Source: Streptacidiphilus sp041262525 (GTDB taxonomy: Bacteria > Actinomycetota > Actinomycetes > Streptomycetales > Streptomycetaceae). Taken from it: a stretch of DNA of 64,000 nucleotides. How positions within the stretch are numbered: the first letter of the stretch is position 1; the number at the start of each line of letters is the position of its first letter. The DNA lies in the NCBI RefSeq assembly GCF_041262525.1, contig NZ_JBGCCK010000002.1:310001-374000 (forward strand), given 5' to 3'. Shown piece by piece: positions 17,591 through 26,532 of the stretch. A model generated the notes under the pieces. That model worked only from the letters and a program-made list of their open reading frames with translations, was not told where the DNA came from and did no database searches. The position numbers and the translations under genes were made by a program.

Positions 17591-19912
17591 CTAGTCGAGC
17601 AGTTGGGCCTCCGCGGCCATGGTGCGTCGGTGGTCGAGGTAGCGCGTCTCTCCGGTCAGACGGATCGCGGCCACGGTGCCCGCCTCGGCGGCGGACTGGG
17701 CGACGGTCAGGAGCAGGCGTCCGGGTTCGACGCGGCGACGCAGGTCGCGGCCGGTGAAGCCGGCGAGGTCGGCGGAGACGGTGAACTGCAGGGTCCTGGT
17801 CTCCCCTGCCTGGAGGTCCACGCGGGCGAAGCCGATGAGCTGCCGGACGGGGCGCGTCACCGAGGCCACCGGATCGGTGAGGTAGAGCTGGGGTACGGCC
17901 GTTCCGGCGCGGTCTCCGACGTTGCTCACGGTCGCCCGGAGCACGACGGTGCCGTCCGTGGGGATCTCGTCGGCGCCGGCGCGTACCTCGTCGACGCGGA
18001 ACACGCTGTAGGAGAGGCCGTGGCCGAAGGGGAAGGCGGGTGTGGGGTCGATGTTGCTGACGCCATCGCTCTTCAGTGCCAGGGGTGGTGCGAGATAGGT
18101 GCCCGGCTGCCCGGAGTTCTCGCCGGGGATCTGTACCGGGAGGCGGCCTGAGGGGTTGACCCGGCCGGCCAGGATGCCCGCGATGGCCGTGCCACCCTCC
18201 TGGCCGGGGAAGAACGCCTGCACGGTGGCCTCGGCCGCGTCGACGTGGCGGCCGATCGCATACGGACGCCCCGAGACGACGAGCAGGACGCTGCGGTGCG
18301 CGGCGGCCAGCACCGCCTCGGTCAGCTCCTCCTGGACTCCGGGCAGGTGGAGGGTGGCGACGTCGCAGCCCTCGCCGGAGGTGCCGTTGCCGAACATGCC
18401 CGATCGATCGCCGACGACGAGCACGGTCACGTCTGCGGCGTCGGCCGCCTCCACGGCGGCCTGGATGCCGGAGCGGTCCGTCCCGCTGATGCTGCAGCCG
18501 GGTGTGTAGCGCACCTCGGCGTCGGGGAACTCCGCTCGGATCGCGGCCAGGACGGTCGGCGCGTCGATGCCGAGGGGAAGGTCCGGGTGGTGGGCGAGGA
18601 CGTGGTTGGGGAAGGAGTAGCAGCCGAAGAGGCAGCCCGGGTCGTCGGCGGCCGGACCGATGACCGCGATCGAGCGGGGCGCCCGCAGGGGCAGCAGGCC
18701 GGCGTGGTTGTCCAGGAGCACCACGGACTGCTCGGCCATGCGGCGGGCGACGGCCCGGTTGCGGTCGGAGTTCAGGTCGACGGCGCGGTACCGGTCGGCG
18801 GACCACCCCTCGTCCAGCAGGCCCATTTCGGCCTTCTGGGTCAGGACGCGGAGCACGGCGCGGTCGAGCACCTGGGGAGAGATGCGTCCGTCCTCCGCCA
18901 TCAGCCCGAGGGCGGCTCCGTAGCCGGAGGTGTGCGGGAGTTCGACGTCGATGCCGGCCTGCAGCGCCTGCCGGGCTGCGTCGGGCAGGTCCGAGGCGAC
19001 GTGGTGCATGGAGTCGAGGAAGGCGATGGACCAGTAGTCGGAGACGACGGTTCCGGTGAAGCCCCACGCGTCGCGGAGCAGACCGGTGAGAAGCGTCGCG
19101 TCGGCGGCGCAGGGTGTGCCGTCGACGTCGTTGTAGGCGTTCATGACGGAGCGGACGGGACCGTGGACCACGGCCCTCTCGAACGGGGGGAGGATGACGT
19201 CGGCGAGCTCGCGGGGGCCGATGGCCGCGGGGGCGTGGTTGCGTGCGCCGCGGGAGGCGGAGTAGCCGGCGAAGTGCTTGAGGGTGGCGATGACGCCCGC
19301 GGACTGGAGTCCTTGGACGTAGGCGAGGCCCAGTTCCGAGATGAGATGGGGATCCTCGCCCATCGTCTCCTCGACGCGGCCCCAGCGGTAGTCGCGGACG
19401 ACGTCGAGGACCGGGGCGAGTCCCTGGTGGATTCCGACCGCGGCCATGTCCGCGCCGATGGCCGCGGCCATCTCCCGCACCAGGGCGGGGTTCCAGGTCG
19501 CCGCCCAGGCGAGGGAGGTGGGGTAGACGGTCGCCTGCCAGGTGGTGAATCCGGTGAGGCACTCCTCGTGGGCGAGGGCCGGGATGCCGAACCTGTTGGC
19601 GGCGACGACGTGGGACTGCAGCGCGGCCAGGCGTGCGACGCCCTCCTCGGCGGTGATCGGCACGGTGCCGAAGATCCTGGTCAGCTGGCCCAGGCCGTCT
19701 GTGATCGCTTCGGCGAAAGGTTCGGCTCCTCGGAAGGTCTCCTGCATCGGGGCGACGTCCCCGCTGCCCTCGTGGCCGGGCCAGGTGCTGCCCAGTTGGC
19801 TGATCTTCTCAGCCGGCGTCATGGCCGCGAGCAGGGCCTGGGCGCGGACCGGCGCGGGAAGGCCGGGGTCGTTCCACAGTCCGGTCTTCGGGCGTTCGTC
19901 GCTGATGGTCAC
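17591..19912 (-). CDS. Glycoside hydrolase family 3 protein
   Basis: This 773-residue enzyme has no signal peptide and so acts in the cytoplasm. The order is the GH3 TIM barrel (about residues 60-330) with LKHFAGYSASRGARN and the nucleophile Asp in TVVSDYWSIAFLD, then the alpha/beta sandwich (about 390-600) and a fibronectin-III-like domain (about 660-750). GH3 enzymes release terminal beta-glucose, beta-xylose or alpha-L-arabinofuranose. It is the last gene of the binding protein-permease-permease-GH3 operon, so it hydrolyses the imported oligosaccharide. A cluster of 14-bp tandem repeats lies just upstream of its ATG. Confidence 0.92.
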   Translation of the reverse strand: MTISDERPKTGLWNDPGLPAPVRAQALLAAMTPAEKISQLGSTWPGHEGSGDVAPMQETFRGAEPFAEAITDGLGQLTRIFGTVPITAEEGVARLAALQSHVVAANRFGIPALAHEECLTGFTTWQATVYPTSLAWAATWNPALVREMAAAIGADMAAVGIHQGLAPVLDVVRDYRWGRVEETMGEDPHLISELGLAYVQGLQSAGVIATLKHFAGYSASRGARNHAPAAIGPRELADVILPPFERAVVHGPVRSVMNAYNDVDGTPCAADATLLTGLLRDAWGFTGTVVSDYWSIAFLDSMHHVASDLPDAARQALQAGIDVELPHTSGYGAALGLMAEDGRISPQVLDRAVLRVLTQKAEMGLLDEGWSADRYRAVDLNSDRNRAVARRMAEQSVVLLDNHAGLLPLRAPRSIAVIGPAADDPGCLFGCYSFPNHVLAHHPDLPLGIDAPTVLAAIRAEFPDAEVRYTPGCSISGTDRSGIQAAVEAADAADVTVLVVGDRSGMFGNGTSGEGCDVATLHLPGVQEELTEAVLAAAHRSVLLVVSGRPYAIGRHVDAAEATVQAFFPGQEGGTAIAGILAGRVNPSGRLPVQIPGENSGQPGTYLAPPLALKSDGVSNIDPTPAFPFGHGLSYSVFRVDEVRAGADEIPTDGTVVLRATVSNVGDRAGTAVPQLYLTDPVASVTRPVRQLIGFARVDLQAGETRTLQFTVSADLAGFTGRDLRRRVEPGRLLLTVAQSAAEAGTVAAIRLTGETRYLDHRRTMAAEAQLLD

Positions 19913-19926
19913 GGTCTGGTCCGTTT

Positions 19927-19996
19927 CTCTGCGTTCATGGCGCTGCGTTCACGGCGCTGCGTTCACGGCGCTGCGTTCACGGCGCTGTGTTCGTGA
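19927..19996. repeat. 14-bp tandem repeat (five units)
   Basis: Three perfect units of CGCTGCGTTCACGG (19941-19982) are flanked by one diverged unit on each side. The array fills the gap between the start of the GH3 gene and the end of the upstream permease gene, within the operon transcript. Confidence 0.85.
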
Positions 19997-20040
19997 GGAT
20001 GGGCAGCGCGGGGCAGCGCCCGCTGCCCGGTCGTGCGGGC

Positions 20041-20075
20041 TCGGGTGCTGGGGTGCTCGGGTGCTGGGGTGCTGG
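20041..20075. repeat. 16-bp tandem repeat (two units plus)
   Basis: TCGGGTGCTGGGGTGC occurs twice head to tail and then continues partially. It lies in the same 202-bp gap as the 14-bp array, downstream of the second permease stop codon. Confidence 0.75.
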
Positions 20076-20114
20076 ATTGATCGAGTGCGGTGCGAGGGAT
20101 GTGGAGCGGGGCGG

Positions 20115-20933
20115 CTACTTGCCGCCGGCGCCCACAAGGCCGGCGACGAGTGCGCGGCGAGCGAAGAGGTAGACGACGAGGATCGGCACGGCCGACAGCA
20201 GCACGGCGGCCAACAGTGCGGGCACGTTGGCGCTGTACTGGGAGACGAAGTTGTACAGACCCAGCGTCACCGTCTTGCTCCCCTCCGACTGCGTCATGAT
20301 CAGCGGGAACAGGAATCCGTTCCAGGCCTGGAGCGCGGCGAAGACCGAGGCGGTGGCGATCCCGGAGCGCGAGAGCGGGATCACCAGGTCCCACAGCACC
20401 CGCGCCGGCGGAGCGCCGTCGAGCGCCATCGCCTCGTAGAGGGAGCTGTCGATCTCCCGCATGCCGCCGCTGATCACCAGCACCGTCACCGGCAGCGCGA
20501 AGGCCGCCGTGGGGAGTGCGATGCCCCAGAGACTGTCGTACAGGCCCAGCCGGTTGACGATCAGGAACAGCGGGATCACCACCGCCTGGGAGGGGATGGC
20601 CAGACCGAGCAGGAAGATCCGGAACACCCCGCGGGACCACCAGCCCCGGCCGCGCACCACGGCGTAGCTGATCGGGACGCCGAACAGCAGCACCAGCGCC
20701 ACCGTCAGCGCCGCCACCACGAGCGTGTTCCACAGGTAGCCGGGGAAACCGCTGTTCAGCACGGTGTCGAAGTTGGCCCAGGTCAGCTTGGACGGCAGGG
20801 CCAGCGGGCCGTTGTTGGTGTACGTGTCCTGCGGTTGCAGCGCGGCGGAGAGCAGCGAGTACACCGGGACGCCGACGATCACCAGCCAGAAGCAGGCGGC
20901 CGCTCCTGCCAGGTAGTTGGGACGAGTCTTCAC
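20115..20933 (-). CDS. Carbohydrate ABC transporter permease (MalG type)
   Basis: This 272-residue inner-membrane protein has six predicted helices and the permease EAA loop (YEAMALDGAPPARVLWDLVI, near residue 170) that contacts the ATPase. The GTG start overlaps the stop of the upstream permease (GTGA), so the two are translationally coupled. No ATPase gene is nearby; streptomycetes usually energise such CUT1 importers with the shared MsiK protein. It ends 202 nt before the GH3 gene, a gap filled with tandem repeats. Confidence 0.92.
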   Translation of the reverse strand: MKTRPNYLAGAAACFWLVIVGVPVYSLLSAALQPQDTYTNNGPLALPSKLTWANFDTVLNSGFPGYLWNTLVVAALTVALVLLFGVPISYAVVRGRGWWSRGVFRIFLLGLAIPSQAVVIPLFLIVNRLGLYDSLWGIALPTAAFALPVTVLVISGGMREIDSSLYEAMALDGAPPARVLWDLVIPLSRSGIATASVFAALQAWNGFLFPLIMTQSEGSKTVTLGLYNFVSQYSANVPALLAAVLLSAVPILVVYLFARRALVAGLVGAGGK

Positions 20934-21859
20934 AGCCCCTCCAGGGTTCCGGTCATCCGGTCGTAGCCGCTGAGTCGGGTCAGCAGCACGGACGCGCCGG
21001 TGGCGAGCAGCAGCAGGAAGCTGGCGATCGCGCTGGCGTAGCCGTAGTCGTAGGTGCGGAACGCCGTCTGGTACATCATGAACGGCAGGATCGCGGTGTC
21101 CGTGCCAGGCCCGCCGTTGGTGAGCAGCAGCACGATGTCGAAGGCGGTGAGGCCGCCCACGACCATGAAGGTGGTCGAGGTGATCATGGTGTTGCGCAGC
21201 TGCGGCAGTGTGATGTGGAAGAACTGCCGCACCCGGCCCGCCCCGTCGATGGCCGCCGCCTGGTAGAGGGTCTCCGGAATGGCCCGGGCCGCGCCCTGGT
21301 AGAGCAGGCTGTGGAAGGGCACGAACTGCCAGCTGGTGACCAGCACCAGGCAGGCGACCGCGCCGGACTGGCTGCCGAGGGGGCTGGCGTTGCCGAACAG
21401 CCAGGTCAGGTGGGCCGGCAGGCCGAAGTTGGGGTCGAGCAGCTGCTGCCACATGACCGCGGTGGCCGCGGTGGACAGCAGCAGCGGCAGGAAGAACACC
21501 GCCGACAGCACGGCTCGGTTGCGCTGGCGGCCGGCCGACCAGACGCCCAGCAGGATGCTGATCGGCGCCTGGACGAGGATGTTGCCGATCAGCAGCGCGC
21601 CGGTGACGGCGGTGGACTGGAGGACCTGGCCATCGGTCAGGAACCGGCTCCAGTTGCTCAGCCCGGTGAACTGCGGCGTGCTCAGGCCGTCCCAGCTGGT
21701 CAGCGAGAGGTACAGGACGCCGACCATGGGGGCCAGGGCGAAGACGGCGAAGAACAGCAGGCCGGGCACCGCCCAGGCCGCCCCCGGCCGCTCCAGGGTG
21801 GGAGCGGCCGAAAGGGCACGCTGCCTGCGGGCCGTCCGCCCGGCGATCAGGGATGCCAC
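20930..21859 (-). CDS. Carbohydrate ABC transporter permease (MalF type)
   Basis: This 309-residue membrane protein has six predicted helices and an EAA loop (YQAAAIDGAGRVRQFFHITL). The start GTG 21859 (VASLIAGRTARRQ) is chosen because it begins the conserved family N-terminus 38 nt after the binding-protein gene, with GAAAGGCAAG upstream. Its end overlaps the next permease start. Together with the MalG-type protein it forms the CUT1 membrane channel. Confidence 0.92.
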   Translation of the reverse strand: MASLIAGRTARRQRALSAAPTLERPGAAWAVPGLLFFAVFALAPMVGVLYLSLTSWDGLSTPQFTGLSNWSRFLTDGQVLQSTAVTGALLIGNILVQAPISILLGVWSAGRQRNRAVLSAVFFLPLLLSTAATAVMWQQLLDPNFGLPAHLTWLFGNASPLGSQSGAVACLVLVTSWQFVPFHSLLYQGAARAIPETLYQAAAIDGAGRVRQFFHITLPQLRNTMITSTTFMVVGGLTAFDIVLLLTNGGPGTDTAILPFMMYQTAFRTYDYGYASAIASFLLLLATGASVLLTRLSGYDRMTGTLEGL

Positions 21860-21897
21860 ACGCTTGCCTTTCTCGGGCTCGTTCTCGGTTCCGGCGG

Positions 21898-23187
21898 TCA
21901 GTGCTTGATGGCCAGCACGCCGCTGACGAACTGCTGGGGGCTGGACTGGCCGTTGAACAACTTCTGGATCTCGGTGAGCAGCGGGGTGCCCAGCGTCAGA
22001 CCGAGCGCCTGGTCCCAGGACTGGGTGAACGCGGGCGCTGTCGCCACCAGGTTGTACTGGAACTCGGCGTAGGCCGGGTCCGGCGCCTTGGTCAGCGCCG
22101 CCTTGGCGTTGTCGGTGACCGGCACCTCGCCCTTGGCGACCAGGCCCTGGACGTAGGCGTCGCTCCAAGTGGTCTTCAGGAAGTCGACAGCGGTGGTCTT
22201 GGCCGCGGCGGTGGTGACCGAAAGATAGTTGGTGGGGTTGCCGACGACGTCGGCGGGGTTGCCCTGGCCGCCGTCGACGGAGGGGAAGGCGACGTAGCCG
22301 AGGTCGTTCTTGGCGAAGTTCGGGTCGGCGGCCTGCTGGGTGGCGTATTCCCAGGAGCCCATCAGCTGCATCGCGGCCTTGCCCTTGGCGAGCAGCGTGG
22401 AGGAGCCGCCGGCGCCGTAGTTCACGGAGGCGAAGTTCTTGCCGAAGGCGCCGCCGGCGACGAGTTGCTGGACCATCTCCGCGGTCTTGAGGATCGCCGG
22501 GTCGTTCCACTGGGACCAGTCCCCGGCCGCGATCTTCTTGAAGAGCTCCGGCCCGGCGAGCCGGTCCACCAGGTACTCGATCCACATCAGCTCGGTCCAG
22601 GAGGACGTCGCGCTGCCGGCCAGCGCGAAGGGCGTGATCCCCTTGTTGGTGAAGACCTGGACCAGATTGGTCAGGTCGGCCCAGGTCTTGGGCGGCTGCA
22701 CGCCGGCGTCGGCGAAGACCTTCTTGTCGTAGAACAGGAAGACCGGCTGGGTGCCACGGGCGGGGATGCCGACCAGCTTCCCGTTGACGGTTCCGGCCTG
22801 CAGGGCGGCGGGCAGGAAGTGTGAGCTGAAGATCGACGGGTCCAGCGAGACCAGCTTGCCCGCCTTGACGTAGTCGTTCAGGCTGCCGCCGCCCCAGTTG
22901 AAGAAGATGCCGGGCATCTGCGAGGAGCCCATGGCGGTGCGGACCTTGTCCTTGAAGCCGTCGGTGGAGATCACCGACATGGTGACCTTGCCGGTGCCGG
23001 CCGTGTTGAAGGCGTCGACCTGGGCCTGCTGCACGGTGTTGGTGGGGTCCTGCAGGGTCCAGAACTGGACGTTCCCCGTCGGGGAGCTCGCAGAGCTGCC
23101 ACCGCCCGAGGAGCCGCAACCGGCCGCCAGGAGGGCGGAGCAGACCACGAAGGCGGTGAGGGCCTTTCTGGACGCGCTGTTCATCAT
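21898..23187 (-). CDS. Sugar-binding lipoprotein of an ABC importer
   Basis: This 429-residue extracellular solute-binding protein (family 1) is a lipoprotein: the signal ends in the lipobox ALLAAGC, with Cys at residue 24, followed by a Gly/Ser linker (GSSGGGSS). The mature part starts VQFWTLQDPTN and has the usual two-lobe order. The ligand is inferred to be an oligosaccharide released by the secreted glycosidase at 24636. ATG 23187 has GAAAGGCG upstream. It is first in the operon, behind two LacI-type palindromes. Confidence 0.92.
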   Translation of the reverse strand: MMNSASRKALTAFVVCSALLAAGCGSSGGGSSASSPTGNVQFWTLQDPTNTVQQAQVDAFNTAGTGKVTMSVISTDGFKDKVRTAMGSSQMPGIFFNWGGGSLNDYVKAGKLVSLDPSIFSSHFLPAALQAGTVNGKLVGIPARGTQPVFLFYDKKVFADAGVQPPKTWADLTNLVQVFTNKGITPFALAGSATSSWTELMWIEYLVDRLAGPELFKKIAAGDWSQWNDPAILKTAEMVQQLVAGGAFGKNFASVNYGAGGSSTLLAKGKAAMQLMGSWEYATQQAADPNFAKNDLGYVAFPSVDGGQGNPADVVGNPTNYLSVTTAAAKTTAVDFLKTTWSDAYVQGLVAKGEVPVTDNAKAALTKAPDPAYAEFQYNLVATAPAFTQSWDQALGLTLGTPLLTEIQKLFNGQSSPQQFVSGVLAIKH

Positions 23188-23352
23188 CGAACGCCTTTCG
23201 ACTCGACAGGGGCACCGGCAGGACTGCGCGGTGATGCGCGGCGGGGTTCATGTGGCTGGCGCCTCATCGGCACCAGGCGTCCCGGCCTGCGGCGTGCCGT
23301 CACGCTAAACGTGCGTGAAACAAGGCGGCAATAGTCGGAGTCCTGTGGACTC

Positions 23353-23365
23353 CGAAAGACTTTCG
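23353..23365. promoter_or_regulatory. LacI-type operator, copy 1
   Basis: CGAAAG-A-CTTTCG is a perfect palindrome 166 nt upstream of the binding-protein start. The identical 13-mer precedes the secreted glycosidase (26504-26516). The odd centre and CG-rich ends are typical of LacI-family operators. The LacI gene at 23459 is the natural candidate to bind it. Confidence 0.7.
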
Positions 23366-23426
23366 CAGCCGTCATGGCCGCTCATCTGCCCGCACCCGAA
23401 CGAACGCCCGCCCACGGGTGATCGCG

Positions 23427-23439
23427 CGAAAACCTTTCG
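23427..23439. promoter_or_regulatory. LacI-type operator, diverged copy 2
   Basis: CGAAA-ACC-TTTCG keeps both outer arms of the 13-bp palindrome and is extended by one pair (G...C), but its centre differs. It lies 20 nt past the LacI stop codon and 240 nt upstream of the binding-protein gene. Two sites 74 bp apart would allow looping. Confidence 0.6.
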
Positions 23440-23458
23440 CAGCCCCTGTCGGTCCTTG

Positions 23459-24499
23459 TCAGTCGGCGGCGGCTCCACGAGGCGGGGCCGTCGAGGTGCG
23501 CAGGACCAGCCTGGTGGCCAGCTCGATGCGGTCGGAGGCCGGTCGCTCGCCCCGGGAGAGTTGCAGCAGGATGCGCGTCGCCTCACGGCCGAGTTCCTCG
23601 AAGGGCTGCCGGACCGCGCTGAGGGGCGGACAGGCCATCGCGGCCACGATGGTGTCGTCGAAGGACATGACCGACAGGTCCTCCGGGACCCCCAGTCCCA
23701 CCTGCCGCGCGGCCTCCAGCACGCCCAGGGCCTGCGCGTCGCTCGCGGCGAAGACGGCGGTCGGTGGCGCGTCACCGAGCAGCATCCGGCGGCTCACCAC
23801 GAGCCCCTCCGCGAAGTCGAAATCCGTGGAGCGCACGAGGGCGGGGTCGTAGTCGATGCCCGCTTCCTCCAGCGCGGCCCGGTACCCGTGGAGCCGTGCG
23901 GCACCGGTGAGGGAGTGCGACCGACCGGCGATCATGCCGATCCTGCGGTGCCCCAGCTGGATCAGGTGGCAGACAGCGTCCTTGGCACCGGCCCAGTTGG
24001 TCACCCCGATGCTCGGGATCGGCAGCGACGGCGCGCTGAGCGGATCGACCAGGACGACCGGCAGCTGATGCTCGACGATGCTCCGCTGGTCCTCCTCGGT
24101 GAGCATCGAGATCACGATGATCAGGCCCTCGACCCGATCGGAGCGGCATTTCTCCAGCCAGTGCGAGATGGGACGGGCGCTCGTCGTCGCCGTCAGCACA
24201 TCGATCCCGAGGGCTCCGGCCGCGTCGACGACGCCCCGGACGACCTCGAGCGCGTAGGGCCCGGACAGGTCCCGGAACACGGCGACGATCTGCTGGGCCC
24301 CCACCGGCGTGGGCTCCCCCGGCCGGACGTAGCCGTGCTGCGTGAGGAGCCCCTCCACCCGGGCGCGAGTGGTCGCGCCGACATCGCGTCGCCGGTGCAC
24401 CACCTTGGACACCGTGCTCAGCGAGACGCCGGCTTCGGCCGCGATCGTCGTGAGCAGGCCGTACTGGGTGTCCAGGTGCGCCCTGTTCTGATCCGTCAC
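23459..24499 (-). CDS. LacI-family transcriptional regulator
   Basis: This 346-residue repressor has an N-terminal LacI helix-turn-helix (residues 16-37; TTIAAEAGVSLSTVSKVVH), a hinge region, and a periplasmic-binding-like sugar domain (about 65-335). The GTG at 24499 gives a normal length; longer in-frame starts (up to 24631) would read through a strong hairpin and are rejected. It lies between the sugar operon and the secreted glycosidase on the same strand and probably controls both through CGAAAGACTTTCG. The inducer is inferred to be the imported sugar. Confidence 0.9.
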   Translation of the reverse strand: MTDQNRAHLDTQYGLLTTIAAEAGVSLSTVSKVVHRRRDVGATTRARVEGLLTQHGYVRPGEPTPVGAQQIVAVFRDLSGPYALEVVRGVVDAAGALGIDVLTATTSARPISHWLEKCRSDRVEGLIIVISMLTEEDQRSIVEHQLPVVLVDPLSAPSLPIPSIGVTNWAGAKDAVCHLIQLGHRRIGMIAGRSHSLTGAARLHGYRAALEEAGIDYDPALVRSTDFDFAEGLVVSRRMLLGDAPPTAVFAASDAQALGVLEAARQVGLGVPEDLSVMSFDDTIVAAMACPPLSAVRQPFEELGREATRILLQLSRGERPASDRIELATRLVLRTSTAPPRGAAAD

Positions 24500-24530
24500 C
24501 TGGCACCCGTCCACTCGCAGCGGACCGCGC

Positions 24531-24566
24531 AGTGACGCGAACCGGGGCATACCGGTTCGCGTCACT
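24531..24566. terminator. Strong hairpin between glycosidase and LacI genes
   Basis: AGTGACGCGAACCGG and CCGGTTCGCGTCACT are perfectly complementary over 15 bp with a 6-nt loop. The hairpin starts 70 nt past the glycosidase stop and ends 32 nt before the LacI start. No T run follows, but actinobacterial terminators often lack one. It could instead be an operator or a 5'-UTR structure of the LacI gene. Confidence 0.55.
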
Positions 24567-24635
24567 ACGCGGAAACATTGCGGCAACGTAGTCCGGCCCG
24601 AGGCCACCAGGCAACCGCCGGGCCTCAGCACCCGG

Positions 24636-26420
24636 CTAGGACGAAACCGGCACCAGGGACCACAGCTGGGAGGTCGCGCCGGTGTACGGCTGCTGGACGA
24701 CCTGCGCGCCGTCGCCGGTCGATCCTCCGGAAACGCTGAGGGCGAGACCGGAATTGCGATTCACCAGCTCGAAGTTCGAGCCGACGGCGACCAATCGCCA
24801 CTGCTGGTCGTTGCTGCCGTTCTGGACCCACTGCACGGCGTTCGCGCCGCTTGCCGTACTGGCCTGCCATACGCCGAGGGCTCGACCGCTGTTCTTGTCG
24901 AGAAGTGTCGTGTATCCGTTGCCGAGGTCGGTGACGTGCCACTGCTGGTCGGCCGACCCGTTGCCGGTCCACTGCACGACGTTCTGCCCGTCGAGGAGGT
25001 CCGCGCCGTATACGCCGAGATCCGTGCCGCTGTTGACGTTGACGAGCTTGTCGTACGCGCCGACGGAGTTCCCGAAGTCGATGTCCGCGTAGGAAATCGT
25101 GGTCGTTCCGCCGACGATCTCGACACGACCGGTGTTCGGGACATACGTGAGGCTGCGGCTGTAGTCCGACGCCATCGTCGTGTGCTGCTGGGTCCACGCA
25201 CCGCTGCTGCTCCCGCCGGCGTTCGTCCAGACGTCCCCGCTGCCTGCGGCGTTGAAGAGGATCCGCCCGTTCGGCAGGCGCAGCAGCACCGGGCTGCCCC
25301 CACGGGCCAAGGCACCGGACCCCGACGTCACCGGAAGCGAGGTGATGCCGGTGCCCGCAGCGCCGCCCACCGCATAGAAGTGCAGCGGATCACTGGCGAT
25401 CTTGTAACGGACGTTGTCGCCGCCGCCCCAGTATTCGAAGGTCATCATCCACTTGCCGTCACTGGTCTGGACGACATTGGTCATGCCTGGGCGACCACCG
25501 CCGATTTCGGCGTATCCCGATGAATTGGTGATCGTCGTTCCGGAGACGTCGACGACCGGGCTGCTCCATGACGAGCTGAGGCCGTCCCATGTCCGGTGTG
25601 CCAGGATCTGCGTGCCCGCGTCCGGCGCCGTGTTGTTGTTCGGATCGAGAGTCGGAACGCCCGTCGTCGAGTCGTAACCGGTGTAGTCGTTCTCGTCGGA
25701 GTAGTAGGCGACGAGTTGGTTGTTGTAGACCATCAGGTACGGCTCCCACACCGGGTCGTTCTGATGGTAGGTGTTCTCGGTGGCCGGGTAGTGCAGCCCG
25801 TTCGACCAGCCGCCCGTCGTAATGACGTTCACGACATTCCAGGTGGCACCCGAGTCGGTACTCGAGTAGAGCGCAATCGCCGTGTTACTGCGGTCTCCGT
25901 CGTGCGTGGGCACGTAATTGGGATTGCTTGCTTTCTGGTCGAGGTAATTGTAGTCGTCGCCCGACACGACGGTGGCCATCAGCAGGGTGCCGGCGGCGAG
26001 ATTTCCCACCGCCTGCGGCAGCACGTACAGATACGGGTTGGTCCAGTTGCTGACATACCGCGAGTACGCGGGGTTCGACGAGGCGTACGCCGGCGCCTTG
26101 ACATCCGTCAGAAGCTGCCAGGTCGTGCCGTTGTCGTCGCTCTTGTACACCGGGATCGTCTGGCCGTCGGCCGAGCCCGAGCCGGCCACCCTCGACTTCT
26201 CGAACGCCGCGACAAGCCGTCCGCTCGGCAGCGCGGCCGCCTTCGGATAGAGAACGCAGTTGTTGATCAACTTCGTGCAGGACGCGTTGCTCGGGAGCTG
26301 GTAGAGAGTGGCGGGCGTCGGAGCGGACGCGTGAGCGGGCATTGCCAGTGTCCACAGCACGGCGGCCGCGGCCAGAGCTGCGCCCACAACTCTACGGACA
26401 CCTATTCGCTTACCTTGCAC
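24636..26420 (-). CDS. Secreted BNR/sialidase-fold glycosidase with ricin-type lectin domain
   Basis: This 594-residue secreted enzyme starts with a Tat-like signal (RIGVRRVVGAALAAAA, cleavage near AHA-SAP). Residues about 35-430 form a six-bladed propeller with Asp-box repeats (SDDNGTTW, STDSGATW), as in sialidases and GH93 exo-arabinanases. The last 140 residues are a ricin B/CBM13 trefoil with repeated QW motifs (ADQQWHV, NDQQWRL, TSQLWSL). GTG 26420 is chosen because GGAGG lies 4 nt upstream. GH93-type activity on arabinan is my best guess, supported by the neighbouring GH3 and ABC importer, but sialidase activity cannot be excluded. Confidence 0.8.
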   Translation of the reverse strand: MQGKRIGVRRVVGAALAAAAVLWTLAMPAHASAPTPATLYQLPSNASCTKLINNCVLYPKAAALPSGRLVAAFEKSRVAGSGSADGQTIPVYKSDDNGTTWQLLTDVKAPAYASSNPAYSRYVSNWTNPYLYVLPQAVGNLAAGTLLMATVVSGDDYNYLDQKASNPNYVPTHDGDRSNTAIALYSSTDSGATWNVVNVITTGGWSNGLHYPATENTYHQNDPVWEPYLMVYNNQLVAYYSDENDYTGYDSTTGVPTLDPNNNTAPDAGTQILAHRTWDGLSSSWSSPVVDVSGTTITNSSGYAEIGGGRPGMTNVVQTSDGKWMMTFEYWGGGDNVRYKIASDPLHFYAVGGAAGTGITSLPVTSGSGALARGGSPVLLRLPNGRILFNAAGSGDVWTNAGGSSSGAWTQQHTTMASDYSRSLTYVPNTGRVEIVGGTTTISYADIDFGNSVGAYDKLVNVNSGTDLGVYGADLLDGQNVVQWTGNGSADQQWHVTDLGNGYTTLLDKNSGRALGVWQASTASGANAVQWVQNGSNDQQWRLVAVGSNFELVNRNSGLALSVSGGSTGDGAQVVQQPYTGATSQLWSLVPVSS

Positions 26421-26503
26421 TGCGCCTCCAGGAATACCTGACGGAAAGGCCACGGACGGCCCACAGTATTTGGCGATTCCTGGTCGCTGTCACGCTCGCG
26501 CGA

Positions 26504-26516
26504 CGAAAGACTTTCG
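26504..26516. promoter_or_regulatory. LacI-type operator, copy 3
   Basis: CGAAAG-A-CTTTCG, identical to the site at 23353-23365, lies 84 nt upstream of the secreted glycosidase start. It places the gene in the same regulon as the sugar-uptake operon. Confidence 0.7.
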
Positions 26517-26532
26517 GTGACACCGCTCGAGA

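Noticed and set aside
18245..19996. A 583-codon plus-strand frame
   Set aside because: It is antisense to the GH3 gene, and its composition is Gly/Val/Asp-rich without domain signals.
23459..24631. Longer start for the LacI gene
   Set aside because: It would translate through the 15-bp hairpin at 24531-24566 and adds no family-like residues.
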